DNA from: Megamerina dolium
Taxonomy: Eukaryota; Arthropoda; Insecta; Diptera; Megamerinidae
Length of the DNA stretch: 64,000 bases
Direction: 5' to 3'
NCBI GenBank assembly: GCA_963854835.1
Contig: OY978525.1
Span: 102,999,388 to 103,063,387, forward strand
The notes beneath the pieces are model-generated. The model had not been told where the DNA came from, ran no database searches, and was given only the letters and a program-made list of their open reading frames with translations. How positions within the stretch are numbered: position 1 is the first letter of the stretch; every line of letters starts with the position of its first letter. This document shows positions 51,301 through 60,831 of this stretch, piece after piece. Both the position numbers and the translations under genes were made by a program.

Positions 51301-54300
51301 GCCCCTGTACAAAATGAGTGAAATTCTTTTAAATTGAAACAGCCGTAACTTCGGCAATCTTCTGTCCAGAATAACCATAATTGACACTTAAATTAATATC
51401 GTAGTCGGAAATACTCTGGCAGAAAATCAGTGTGCCACACCCACTCCTTCATGGGGCTTCTTCCATACAAAATTTGGAAAATTAAAAAGAATTTAAACCG
51501 CTATAACTTACGAACTATTCAGCGTAGGACAACCAAATTTAAGGAGTGGATTGATATTGAAAAATTAATTAGATATACAAGAAAGAGGTAAGTCTTGCCC
51601 ACTTTTTATATAGCTTCCGTACAAAATCTTGGATTTATCTCAAACATTAAAACACCCATAACTTACTAAATAATAGGCCTAGGTCAACCCATTGCAACCT
51701 AGGTAGTTTAGTATTACACGCAGAAATTATACCTCAAAAATTGGTGAGGTAGCCTGGTTCTTAATGTAGCTCCTATACAAAGTAGTGGAAGAAAAGGATG
51801 GATATAGGAGCAAACTTTTTATATATACCTCTACATATGCAGGGTATAATTTGGTCAGCCCAGCCGACTGTAAGGCCATTTTTTTAATTTAATTCTGTTC
51901 AAAGACATGAAAATTCAAATATTTTAAATAACTATGGACCAGTAAAATCTGTAACAACAATATCATTTTCATCAAAATCCATCTTAGGACAAAATTTGCA
52001 ATATCTTCGTTCAAACTTAAAGTTCATATTTCACGATCTACGAGGGCGGTTCCAGAACTACCCGACCTGACATATAGATGGCGGTTTGATAAAAATTACT
52101 TTGCTGAAGTGGCAACCCTATAAAGCATATGTTTTAAGTTTCTAGGCGCCACGTTGTTTAGTATTTTTTTTTTTTTTTTGAGTCATTGAAAGTTAACGAT
52201 CTCAATGAATTTGTAAACATGGAAAAAATTGCTCACCGTTATGTTATCCAATAAGTTCATTTGAAAGGTATCCGTCCAACGAATATTAAAGCCGTACTAG
52301 ATTCTACTCTGGGGGTGTCTGCTCCTTCGTTTACGAGTCGATCAATTGAGGTGGCCACCCCAGAAACGGTTAAGAAAATCCAGAAAATGATATTGGATGA
52401 TCACCGGCTGAATTTGAGTGAGCTAGGTGAAATTACAGGCATTTCAAAACAGTGCTATACATCGTATATTGACCGAAAATTTGGAGAAGAAAAAGCTGTG
52501 TGCATGATGGGTGTCGCGTTTTCTCACAATAGAACAAAAACACCAGTTCACACATCCGCTATTGCGATGGCCCAAATAAATGAGTTAAAGCTCGAATTGC
52601 TACAGCACGCACGTTATTCGCCAGATTTAACTTCTTCGGATTATTTTATATTTCCAAATTTGAAAAAATGGTTTGGTGATGAAGTGGTGGAGTCTGCTTT
52701 CGATGGCTATTTTAATGAGCTAGACAGTTCATACAATAAACAGGATATCGTAGCTATAGAATATCGGTGGGAAAAGGAGATTATGTTGAGAAATAAAGAA
52801 AAATGTTCCCAAATTTGTTTTTTTTTTTTTTAGATCGGGTAATTCTGGGATCACCCTCCTATACTGACTGTCAATCCAATGAAAATTGGCTTGTTTAACC
52901 TTACATTAAAATTGTATGATTCAAATGCAAAATCCTTACAATTTTCTTTACCTTAAGGTCAGATGATGAAAAAAATATTTCTATAAATCAATGGTTTGAA
53001 TGTACAACATGTAGAAAATGTCAAATAACTGAAATACTGAATACTGATGCTTTCAAATTGACAATAATGCAAATATTCCGTGAATTAAAAAAAGAAAAAA
53101 AAAAAAAATAAATAAAAATAAAAATACAACCAAAAAAAAAAATAAAAAAAAAACATTATATTCACAATAAGTAGTCGACTTTCAAGAAAACGCCAAGAAT
53201 AATAAAATCACTATAAACAATTTTTGTATCGCAATCAATCCATATCCAACAGATACAGCATGTTTATTCAATACAATACAAATACACATTTACTATATGC
53301 TTACATACTCGTCATACATATATGCATTCTTATGTATTAAAATATATTTGAGCAGTGAAAACGAATATAAAGTTTTATAAAGCCACAACAAAATGAAATC
53401 AACAAGTAAGAAAAGGCGCGTTGCTGACGTTCAAAACAAATATTAGAAGAAGAGAAAAACGAAAATGAAAACTTTAGGTAGAGAATATAAAAAATAACAG
53501 CAACAACAAAAACAAATGAAAAAAAAAACACACACACACACAAATTGAATAAACGAATTTACGAAGAAACTGATGACGCCGACCTTATTGGAAACCATAA
53601 CCATAGATGGACTTAATATAATACATAGCTTCAAGCTTCAAATACATATATATGTACATCGTTTTTTTGTTGTTGTCTCTTGTCATTGTTATTGTTGTGG
53701 TTGTTCAAATACTACAACATGTTGCTGTTTGCATAACCATATGCTTAAAGTGACAGCCACGACAATAAAAGGAGAAAAAACAAACCAAAATCAAACATGA
53801 AATGAGACAACGTTTTAAGGTATCCAGACTAAATGTTGAGTAGACAGAATTGCATGTGGAGACAAACAAAAAAAATGAAACTAAAAGTATGTATTATTAA
53901 AAGTAGTTATAGACTAGCATACTAAAAAATTATTTCTTGAAGTTATATATTGTCCAATATTTATTATTACTTGAATGTCGTAGCACAGTGGTCAGTACGT
54001 GGCATTGACCACTATCATATTTATGGGCACATATATTCCCATCCCAACTCGACCAAATCTAGAGGATTTGTTCACAACAATGTCCATCTGCAGGCAAGCA
54101 ATTAATAATTCTTCACAAAGCTCACGAAAAAAAAGAGGACTTTCAAAGCAAAGTCAAGGCAAAAGAGGACATTTTTTCTAACATGGACGATAATTTTTTA
54201 GGTCTATTTAGGATGATTCCATACATTTCGCAGATGTACCTAGTCAAGTAATAAATATTGGTACACAAATAAACGCATTCATTACGAATGCAATATTGGG

Positions 54301-57300
54301 CGCATCCATTTCATTTTGACTGCGATTTGACAGTTGACATTTATGCTTCATTGCCACGAAAAAAGTTTTTGGCATCAATTATTTATAAATTTTGGCGATG
54401 TCGCCCCATATCATACAATTATGGTATGGAGCGACATCGAAAATCGTAGTAGTTGTAGTTGTCCTACTAAAATGCAACATGGGAAAAGACGATCTCTTTC
54501 GAACGTTGCGACTCCGAAAGCGATCAAAGCCGTGAAGAGACGAATCGACCGAAAACCATTGCGAAAATAGAAAATCTTGTCGCGGGAAATGCAAATTTCG
54601 CAAAAATCCATGTCCATGAAGATTTGGGACTCAGCGCGTACAAGCGATGCACTGGGCACCTGCTCACAGCCGCATTGGAGGGAAAACGCAAGCGAAAATC
54701 GAAAACGTTACGCAGCCGGTACGCTCACAGACAAATTCTGTTTACTGACGAGAAAATCTTCACAGTAGAAGAATCGTTCAATAAACAGAACGATCGTGTG
54801 TATGCTCGGTCATCCAGAAAAGCATCCCAACTCATCCCGTGGATCCAAAGAGGCCTCTGCTCCAGCTCACAAGGCAAAAACGACTCAACTGTGGCTAAAA
54901 AACAACATTCCAGACTTCATATCAACGGATGATTGGCCAGCTGGTAGTCCAGACCTCAACCCGTTGGATTAAAAGTTGTGATCCGTATTAGAGGGCTTGC
55001 CTTGCTGTACTCGACACCCAAATATTGAGTCGTTGAATCGAGCCCTTGTCCATGCAGTGGACAATTTCCCCATGCATGAAGTGCGTCTCGCGATCGATCG
55101 AGTGGCCAGATCGTCTCAAGTCATGCTGGAAGGCAAATAGAAGTCATTTCGAATAAGTTGTTCTAACATTTGTATCCATTGAATAACCCAATAAAAAGAA
55201 GAAAAAAAAGTTTTGAAAAATATTAATTCGTTTTCATTTGGCGTCAATTTTTCTGTGTGCCAATATTTATGATTATTCTTCTTCTTATTCTTCTCCCCCA
55301 GTAATGATGTGCGCGTTTAAATTATGGGCAGTATTAGAAGAAACCTACTTATATTAGCCGTTTCCGAACACCAGAACCCTTGTGACATCACTTTTTCAGA
55401 GCTTAGTCACAAAGCTTTTCATAGGAAACTGTTACTGCCGGAAGAATTGACAATTGCTTGCCGACAAGTCGTTGTCGTTGGAAAGAAAAATCTTATCGAT
55501 ATTAAAAATGTGCTTTAGCCGAGGATTGAACCCACGACCTACATATCAGAGGGCAAGCAAATGCACTAACCACTGAGGTACTGCACCCACTTAATTACCA
55601 CCATCATAGTGTAATTACTAAACTAAAAAAAGTCCAGTATGTTTTCTTCGTTGTTACAGTTTTTATCGCCTCGATGTGATAGCGGCTATTAATAATATAT
55701 TACAATGAATTTACAGTTACAAAGATATGGCTGAGCCACTCTTCGTTATTCACTAAAAATACATTTTTTTTATCTTCCTCAGTCTGTCTTCCTTCACCAA
55801 TCATGTTGACTCACTTTTCAGATAAAATATTTTTCCTCCATACATACGATATGAGCATATCTACTACTTCACACAAGTTATAAACTTTGAAGAGAATGAA
55901 ATTCAATTTTGTATAAGTTGCATTACTCCATTCACTATCTGTGAAAGACGATATGGTTTGTATGTTACAACAACAACAACAACAAAAACACTGGTAGCGA
56001 CTATTCAACAAATGAATGAGTCATATTATATGGACACAGCTGTAAACCAATACAAATGTCTGAAGCTATAGAATAACAATAAATAATAAAAAAAAAATAG
56101 AAAACTCAAGCTTTAGAAAAAGATTAGCGACAACGGAGGGAAATTGCATTTCCCCAAATTTGATTAAATTATTATATATTAAAATTAACATAAAAGTAAT
56201 AATTACATAATCAATCACTAATTTTTATTTGCCAATTTAATTTATCACCGCCTATGAAAAATATGGTTTAAATATGTATAAGGTATATCGTATCTGCATA
56301 CGTTCAGATGAGTCATCATCCACCATCACAAATATGGAATGACAAATAAAGCAAAAAAACAAAAGAAACGTACTAAAATTATAAAAAACCAGTTACGTTA
56401 TTAGCATAAGCTAACTACCAATATAACAAACAATAAAATAAAGAAATTTTATTTTATAAATCAGTAGAAAAGCGTGATTCATATAAATACTCTTTTAAGC
56501 ATTTGAATTCGTGCTGATTGGCTTTAAATCGAAATTAAAGAAAAGAAAGAAACTAGATATTTAAATTAAACGACTCGAGAAAATACAAACTTGAATAGTT
56601 TATGGCCCAATGCATAGAGGCATAATTTTGCACTGGCCGTGGATTCGATCCCCGGCTGAGGCATATTTAATACAATATCAATAAAATGTTTTGTTTCGAA
56701 CCGTGCTAACGACGATCACTCTCATTTCTTCTACTGTTTTTTTTTAGAGATTTTTAGACTTTTAAACCAATTTGGGTAAAACATAAGCAAGACTGTCGGA
56801 TGATTAACAACGCCAGTTTGAGAGGGCGACATCTACTTGAGAGTAACGAAGATATCGTTGACGAGCTAAAATAGACATCGCCATTGATAATCGAAGGATC
56901 CCAACGGATCAAAAACCCACGGATCCTAAGCCTAACCTTCAATAATCCCCTCACTTTCTCCACCCACGCTGCTAAAACTCGCGATAACGTCTGCAAACGC
57001 AATAATGTGCTCAAGGCCTTCGCTGGAAGTTTATGGCGTAAAGACAGTGAAACGTTAGTCACAACATAGAAAGCGATAGGTAGATCAGATCATCCATAAG
57101 TGACACACAGTGGCGTAGACTACAAGAGGCCCAAAATGCAGCACTCCGCACCATCAGTGGCTGGCACCTTTTGTCACACGAGGACCACCTGCTCGACGAG
57201 ACGAAGTTGCTGAAAGTTCGAGAACACAAAGAGTTGCTGGCCACCAGACAATTTTGGCCGAGGCGGATCAGGAACGACTTGACAATTTACAATGACGACA

Positions 57301-58133
57301 TTAACAGACTAACGAACAATAATTCTCTGGATTACAACTCGCACTCCTCTGCTCGTTCCAATGCTTGCATGCGAAAGCGGTAGAAGCTGCGACTACCGCA
57401 CACCAGCCCAACAAAATCCTTGACGGAAGACCCCCCACTTGTTGCCAACATGGAAAAACTATTGCCCAGGAAAACCAGGTACACCCTGGCGCAGCTTAGG
57501 TCGGGATACAGTAAGTTCCACAAAAATTATCTATTGAGAATTAATCCCAATATACGGGACGAATGCCCCGATTGCGCCCAATCACCGCACGACACTGTGC
57601 ACTTATTCAATTGTCCCTTGCACCTCACAAATTTGATACCCGTACATCTTTGGACACACCCACTTGAGGTGGACACATTTCTAGGACTTGACCTCTACAA
57701 GGACACGTGCGAACAATAGCTTGTGCATGCCGACGACGACACAAATTGAAGTTGCTACAACAACAACAACGAGCTAAAATACCTACAACATATTTGATTA
57801 TATTGAATTCATTTTCCAACAAACAGCGGATATGGTTTTTGAAAGAAAACAATCCAATGAAGTTGTACAAAGTACAATACAATTTCTAGCCAAAATAAAT
57901 AAAAAATCATATATGGTATCGTATTGATAAAATAATGTAAAAATAAATATTGAAAAATAACTAACTAATCTTATCTTTGACCATTAGTAACATGTTTATT
58001 TTTATCAATATTATAGCTAGTATACACAGTCATCCATAACACCATACCTACAGACCTATAAAGTGTTAACTACACTTTTTTTTTATTGGATTTTTGATGA
58101 AATGAAAATATTACTATAAACTTTGCAATATTT

Positions 58134-58168
<35 letters not shown>

Positions 58169-58353
58169 CGCAATTTGCGTCAAAATATTAACTTACCTTG
58201 CAACATTGATCTATAGGCGGTATCTGTTATAGCAAATACATGAGGAGGCACTTCGTGTCTTTTTATACCCTTATATCGTTCCATAATCTTTTCAGTATAG
58301 ATTGGTAATTTCTTATAGGGGTTTACCACAACGCAGAAAAGACCGGAATATGT
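29300..58353 (-). CDS. zip: Non-muscle myosin II heavy chain, 5' end outside window
   Basis: Exons in transcription order: 58197-58353, 48254-48375, 37065-37157, 34242-36981, 33811-34115, 33051-33581, 31689-32984, 31449-31612 and 29300-29420. Together they give 1842 residues, all phases consistent, so only about 130 N-terminal residues are missing. This is the cytoplasmic motor that contracts actin with its light chains in cytokinesis, epithelial closure and cell shape change. Visible landmarks: P-loop GESGAGKT, switch I NDNSSRF, switch II DMAGFE, the SH helix [20 protein letters not shown], two IQ regions around [14 protein letters not shown], a long heptad coiled coil, and a short non-helical tail ([15 protein letters not shown]...DGEDSGN). 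The very close match to Drosophila zipper makes the identity secure. The 11-kb intron between 37157 and 48254 and the 9.8-kb intron between 48375 and 58197 hold transposons. Two further exon candidates are listed separately. Confidence 0.97.
29500..29610. repeat. Short palindromic element in last zip intron
   Basis: The left arm (TAAGGATCAAAATTAAGT) and the right arm (AACTTAATTTTGAG) are inverted around TTTTTGACAGAACTTTGTCAAACAAG. Its centre resembles the palindrome near 26760-26880. Confidence 0.45.
30125..30475. mobile_element. AT-rich MITE in last zip intron
   Basis: Inverted ends AGGGCTGTGCGATTAAT and ATTAATCGCATAGCCCT (one mismatch) enclose about 340 bp of ATTCGAATA-type sequence and an A-run at 30361-30390. 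The ends resemble hAT-type termini. I cannot define an 8-bp target duplication with certainty. Confidence 0.6.
31207..31297 (-). CDS. zip: Candidate alternative last exon of zip
   Basis: After a TTAG acceptor, 91 nt continue the split Arg codon left by exon 31449-31612 in the correct phase: [20 protein letters not shown], then LIMNCEGLQ and TAG. AATAAA (31199-31204 on this strand) follows 2 bp after the stop. Used in place of 29300-29420 it would swap the usual non-helical tail for a 29-residue basic one. A weak pyrimidine tract argues for caution. It could be chance. Confidence 0.35.
31449..34115 (-). CDS. zip: zip rod exons (four)
   Basis: Exons 33811-34115, 33051-33581, 31689-32984 and 31449-31612 encode the heptad-repeat tail that dimerises and forms filaments, with the charge pattern of class II myosin rods. 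Phases are 1/0, 0/0, 0/0 and 0/2 and join without gaps. The last ends in AG of a split Arg codon. Confidence 0.95.
34242..36981 (-). CDS. zip: zip main exon: rest of motor, neck, start of rod
   Basis: 2740 nt. It runs from [20 protein letters not shown] through switch II, the actin-binding region, the reactive-Cys helix, the converter, the IQ segment that binds the light chains, and the first part of the coiled coil, ending DSLDTTA. It is the largest exon, with no frame break. Confidence 0.96.
37065..37157 (-). CDS. zip: zip exon after loop 1, with switch I
   Basis: 93 nt, phase 0 at both ends. It encodes [20 protein letters not shown] and ends at NDNSSRF, the switch I region that senses nucleotide. 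Confidence 0.95.
37579..38883 (-). mobile_element. DD37D (maT-like) mariner-family element in zip intron
   Basis: Inverted ends CACGGTGTCCAATAAGTTTT and its complement lie between TA duplications. It is 1305 bp long and close to full length. It is oriented with zipper and sits 422 bp from exon 37065-37157. It carries one broken transposase gene. Confidence 0.88.
37689..38720 (-). pseudogene. DD37D transposase, nearly intact
   Basis: The N-terminus [15 protein letters not shown] leads into paired helix-turn-helix regions. A frame change near 38320 is followed by QNDRVWA, then SIMVWGGF and the second catalytic Asp in [12 protein letters not shown]. One in-frame TGA (read where Trp is expected) lies at about 37965, and [16 protein letters not shown] gives the third Asp. 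I count 37 residues between the last two Asp, which defines the DD37D group. With only one frameshift and one stop, it decayed recently. Confidence 0.82.
38915..39061 (-). CDS. zip: Candidate loop 1 cassette exon of zip
   Basis: 147 nt (49 codons) with no stop, between TTTTTCAG and AAG|GTATTT. It is phase 0 at both ends, so it fits between exon 48254-48375 (ends KPKGSGA) and exon 37065-37157 (starts GELEQQ). The sequence [16 protein letters not shown]...[14 protein letters not shown], followed by [11 protein letters not shown], is protein-like and has three Cys. Insertion would lengthen surface loop 1, which tunes nucleotide release in class II myosins. I recall that Drosophila zipper is alternatively spliced in this region, but cannot confirm the exon's identity. 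Confidence 0.6.
39062..44500. other. zip intron, simple repeats
   Basis: Very AT-rich intron. It contains an (AGT/AGC)n stretch near 41110-41170, TTGT and CAA repeats near 41880 and 41985, and long A/T runs. No coding or structured RNA recognised. Confidence 0.5.
44508..44836. mobile_element. MITE with 16-bp inverted ends in zip intron
   Basis: AGGTCCGTTCGCGTAC at the left and GTACGCGCGAACGGACCT at the right form inverted ends around 329 bp of AT-rich sequence with internal ACTAGTAAAA/TTTTTACTGG repeats. The GC-rich ends stand out in this intron. Family unknown. Confidence 0.6.
45420..45612. promoter_or_regulatory. Possible intronic enhancer
   Basis: A less AT-rich island in the long zip intron is rich in homeodomain-like TAAT/ATTA cores (GTTAATGG, CATTAATGCG, CAATTATGCG) plus TGACG and GGCCAAC. 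Short frames exist on both strands, but neither resembles a protein. The regulatory role is only a guess from composition and motif density. Confidence 0.2.
46580..46795 (+). mobile_element. LINE 3' end (reverse transcriptase C-terminus)
   Basis: The frame 46624-46752 reads [18 protein letters not shown], then [20 protein letters not shown] and DSA, followed by a stop. This G-R-P...W-x-D...W-R...R-x-x-W-R pattern is common at the end of non-LTR retrotransposon polyproteins. It ends with AAAGTAAGTAAGTA. It is 5' truncated, and a second tail is at 17168. Confidence 0.65.
48254..48375 (-). CDS. zip: zip exon carrying the P-loop
   Basis: 122 nt. [20 protein letters not shown] contains the Walker A loop that binds ATP phosphates. 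It ends phase 0 after KPKGSGA, at the start of surface loop 1, which is where the cassette candidate at 38915 would insert. Confidence 0.95.
48471..49260 (+). pseudogene. Mariner-like transposase remnant in zip intron
   Basis: In pieces: [20 protein letters not shown] carries the first Asp motif; next come [28 protein letters not shown] (across a stop), and [19 protein letters not shown] sequence with further stops and frame changes. It is an old, decayed copy of the type with D-E-A-x-F and Y-x-N-x-Q-N motifs. Its left end is near CAGGGTATTG; the right end is not defined. Confidence 0.6.
50308..50484 (+). mobile_element. Truncated LINE tail with target duplication
   Basis: A 177-bp insert ends in (CAA)n and is flanked by the 10-bp direct repeat AAGAATTAGA (50298-50307 and 50485-50494). 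This is the mark of target-primed insertion of a 5'-truncated non-LTR retrotransposon. Confidence 0.75.
50554..51847. repeat. Dispersed repeat with ATACCCTGCA ends and internal tandem units
   Basis: Inverted ends ATACCCTGCA and TGCAGGGTAT enclose 1294 bp. Near the left end is the (GTCC/GTCTGTC)n stretch at 50690-50714 seen in fly dispersed repeats. Inside, a unit repeats at about 296 bp: CTTTTAAATTGAAACAGC at 51030, and CTTTTAAATTGAAACAGCC at 51326. Half-units share TATAACTTAC and GCCACGCCCA. It has no coding capacity. Confidence 0.65.
52041..52859 (+). mobile_element. Internally deleted mariner element
   Basis: Ends CGAGGGCGGTTCCAGAACTA and the complement of AATTCTGGGATCACCCTCC form inverted repeats of about 28 bp, with TA at both sides. 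It is 819 bp against about 1.3 kb for a full mariner. The inner deletion joins the N-terminal DNA-binding part directly to the C-terminal catalytic end. Confidence 0.85.
52219..52833 (+). pseudogene. Mariner transposase, deletion-fused
   Basis: [11 protein letters not shown] is followed by a stop, then an unbroken 190-codon frame: helix-turn-helix [19 protein letters not shown], then directly [20 protein letters not shown] with the third Asp, and a normal C-terminal region ([11 protein letters not shown]). The first two catalytic Asp are lost, so it cannot act as a transposase. It could in principle still bind the inverted repeats. Confidence 0.8.
53985..54130 (+). repeat. tRNA-derived SINE, diverged
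   Basis: GTAGCACAGTGGTCAGTACG resembles box A, followed by CCCATCCCAACTCGACC, then GCAGGCAAGCAATTAATAATTC and TTCACAAAGCTCACG as in the SINE body. Short and decayed. Confidence 0.5.
54250..55271 (+). mobile_element. Decayed maT-like (Tc1/mariner superfamily) element
   Basis: Inverted ends AAATATTGGTACACA and TGTGTGCCAATATTT. The transposase is in fragments: helix region [12 protein letters not shown], first Asp [20 protein letters not shown], then a deletion of the second Asp, and [14 protein letters not shown] with the third, with stops after it. It is related in type to the DD37D element at 37579 but is not the same family. Confidence 0.7.
55305..55605 (-). repeat. tRNA-derived SINE, best copy
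   Basis: Read on the minus strand: TACCTCAGTGGTTAGTGCAT (box A), GGGTTCAATCCTCGGC (box B), then the body AATTGTCAATTCTTCCGGC and GTGACTAAGCTC, ending AGTAGGTTTCTTCTAATAC. It has the clearest pol III boxes of the family in this window. Confidence 0.75.
55811..56000. other. zip intron with (CAA)n tract
   Basis: A (CAA)n tract lies at about 55968-55985. It may be the tail of a LINE of the kind seen at 50308 and 56750, but I see no coding remnant or target duplication. Confidence 0.3.
56605..56720 (+). repeat. SINE head fragment
   Basis: A box-B-like GTGGATTCGATCCCCGGC is followed by CATATTTAATACAATATC and TTTCGAACCGTGCTAACG, as in the SINE at 11076. The 5' part is diverged. Confidence 0.5.
56750..57775 (+). 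mobile_element. Jockey-like LINE 3' part
   Basis: It holds reverse-transcriptase C-terminal sequence in several frames: [20 protein letters not shown], and later [36 protein letters not shown] and [18 protein letters not shown]. The C-x2-C...H-x4-C knuckle is typical of jockey-type elements. It ends in a (CAA)n tail at about 57757-57774. Stops and frameshifts make it inactive. It lies in the zip intron on the opposite strand. Confidence 0.75.
58137..58170. repeat. (CAA)n microsatellite
   Basis: About eleven CAA units, 27 bp from the donor site of the exon at 58197. Confidence 0.85.
58197..58353 (-). CDS. zip: zip exon, early motor domain (first visible)
   Basis: 157 nt, encoding [19 protein letters not shown] through [14 protein letters not shown]. 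It starts in phase 0 after TTTTACAG and ends with G of a split Asp codon before GTAAGT. The length equals the 157-nt exon I recall for vertebrate non-muscle myosin II. Confidence 0.95.
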
Positions 58354-59300
58354 CTGTAAAATAAAAAATAAAAAAAAAACAAATGAATAACAATTTATTG
58401 TATTTACGTAGCAAAAATGATTTTTTTTTTGCTTGTTTTTGAATTTGTTTAAAAATATGTTTTTGTTGATTTATGAAATATTTTACATTTTATTCTTCTC
58501 ATTTTTCTTCTTACAAAATGCAACAATAACAAACGAAAAAACCTTGTTAATGTTGATGATGGATAACACTGGATGACCTTTGTTTTGAAGTTTATGTATG
58601 TATGTGTGTGTTTGTATTGTATATGTACATAGAGTTTAAACACACCCAAAAAAAAAAGAGATAATACTTCAAAATAAGAATAAACAACAAATAAGCATTT
58701 TATTGCATTCTTTATTGTTTTTCATTTACATATATATACCTATACACAAAATGGAAATAAACAAAACAGAAGTGAGAAAAAGATTTAGCTAAAGTAAATA
58801 TGTACATATGTAGATATGTATCATCTATATGAAATATTAAAGAAAAAAAAACCTGCTAAAATACCTGAATAAAAAGAATAATGGATTATGTACGCGAAAT
58901 GAATAACTAAAATAAAAAAAAAATGCTGATTTTGTAAAACAAATATATTTCAATTATAAAGTCAAATGTAGGGAAAAATCACAAAAGAGAAAATAAACTT
59001 TTTGATCATCTGTAATTCTTTTCTTGTAATTTTACAAGCGAAGTTCAAACTCATCAACAACTTAAAAAAAAAAGCAGAAAAAAATATTTGCTACGGTTGG
59101 CAACACTAAAATACATTTTTTTTGGTAAAATCTTTCTGCAGTGAAATGCTCTTGTTTCAATTCCCTAATTAAGTAATTATGAAAATTATCATTACTAATG
59201 CAAATGGTCTAGTAAAATATAATTAGCGTATAATTACCAACTGGTTACAAAAAATATAACAAAATTTATATCACATAAATAATACATCAATAATACCACA

Positions 59301-59893
59301 TTGATCAAAAAGTTCCCGGAATAACCACCGTGTAGCGCTCCCATCGTTCCAATTTGAGTTCTGTTTTTTTTTTTTTTTTTTTGTTAAGTTGGTATATCTG
59401 TTGTTGATATTCCCTCTAAACCTTAGCGTCATAGCTTAACATTTGCAAAAGTTACGTAGCCAAAAATACATCTATCTCTGTGTGTGTTGGCGATTTTTTA
59501 CAATTTTCAATCAAATTCATGCAAAAAAGATACCGTGTTGACGTAGCAAAAGACATGATTTGCTAAGCTGAATCCGATCCCACATTCATCAAAAGGATCA
59601 TTACTGGAGACGTGACGTGGGTTTATGAGTATGACGGAAAGAGACAACAACCACGGAATTCACCTTATTTGGCTCCCTGTGACTTCTTTCTGTTCAATCG
59701 AGGTTAACAAACCATTACGGGGAACGCGTTTCAGCAGCCGAGAGGAAGTAATGGAAAAATCGCAGGAAGCACGTAACTTTTGCAAATGTCAAGCTTTGAC
59801 GCTAAGATAAACTAAGCTTAACAAAATAAACAGAACTCAAATTGGAATGATGGGAGCGCCACACGGTGGTTATTCCGGAAACTTTTTGATCAA
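59301..59893 (+). mobile_element. Internally deleted mariner with long inverted ends
   Basis: Ends TTGATCAAAAAGTTCCCGG and its complement match over more than 60 bp with few changes. Coding remains include ITGDVTWVYEYD (first Asp motif) joined directly to YLAPCDFFLF (third Asp motif). About half of a mariner, including the second Asp, is deleted. Length 593 bp. Confidence 0.78.
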
Positions 59894-60347
59894 AGTGGCA
59901 TGAAATACCGTTAAGGATTGCTATATATGCATTTTTATATGTATATATAAATATATGCAGGTATATACATATGTGCATATAAATAAAAGTAACACATGCT
60001 AATATCATTGATACATAATGAATTTCATCAAATAAAATCTAAAATTGTAAAGTAAACAGAGCGTGCTATAAAATTTGAATTTAAAATTGACTTAAAATTC
60101 ACAAAATTATAAAACTTTAAGAAAAGCATGCCAAAGTGAATTGTTGATAAATATGGTAAAGACAAAAAAAAATCAAATACAGAGGTGGAACGCATATTTT
60201 CCTAACTAAGCAAATATGATTGGTATGAAGGTATAACAGACGAAATTGTGTTGCTATCGGAAAATTTGAAATTAAGTTTTCGTAGGTCTGATGAAAATTT
60301 ATTTTCTCTTTACATTCTATAGATCGATGAATAGATATATGCATATG

Positions 60348-60831
60348 TTAGATTAGATTGGTGAGGGCTAGAAACTTGCTGTTTATGGCACTGCGTCCGT
60401 ATCGAACTATTGTGCCATACACAAGTTTAATACTGGAAGAGATTATATCCTCCAATTTTTTCTGATTCTTGCGCGTTCAAGTTCAGACAGATAGGTTGTC
60501 TGTATTAGTTCCCTACCCCAAGTGTTTGTTTCCTCACATGTACAAGAGCTGGACATTCTATGATTAGGTATATGGATGTCTCATCATCTTCCATACAGAA
60601 TCTACATATTTCACTGTCTGTCAATTTCAGACGAGTTTGTTTGTTTAATAGACAGTGTCCACTAATTATAGCTGCTATAAGTTTTAATTCTTTAATTTAA
60701 TTAAAAGATATTTTGAGTTTTTGACTGAGTAGTGCGGAAAGAAAGCTTTGGCACATTCCATACCAATAGTTTGCTTTGGTCATGTAGTCTTGCTTAATGC
60801 AATTTCTGTAATGAGCTTTGCTGATACCTAA
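60348..60831 (-). mobile_element. LINE 3' end (part 2), beyond MITE C
   Basis: The minus-strand continuation of the LINE at 61359-61850: KQTRLKLTDSEICRFCMEDD and ETSIYLIIECPALVHVRKQT form the C-terminal zinc-knuckle-like region, followed by a short 3' UTR and an AATCTAATCTAA tail. It is broken by stops. Confidence 0.7.
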
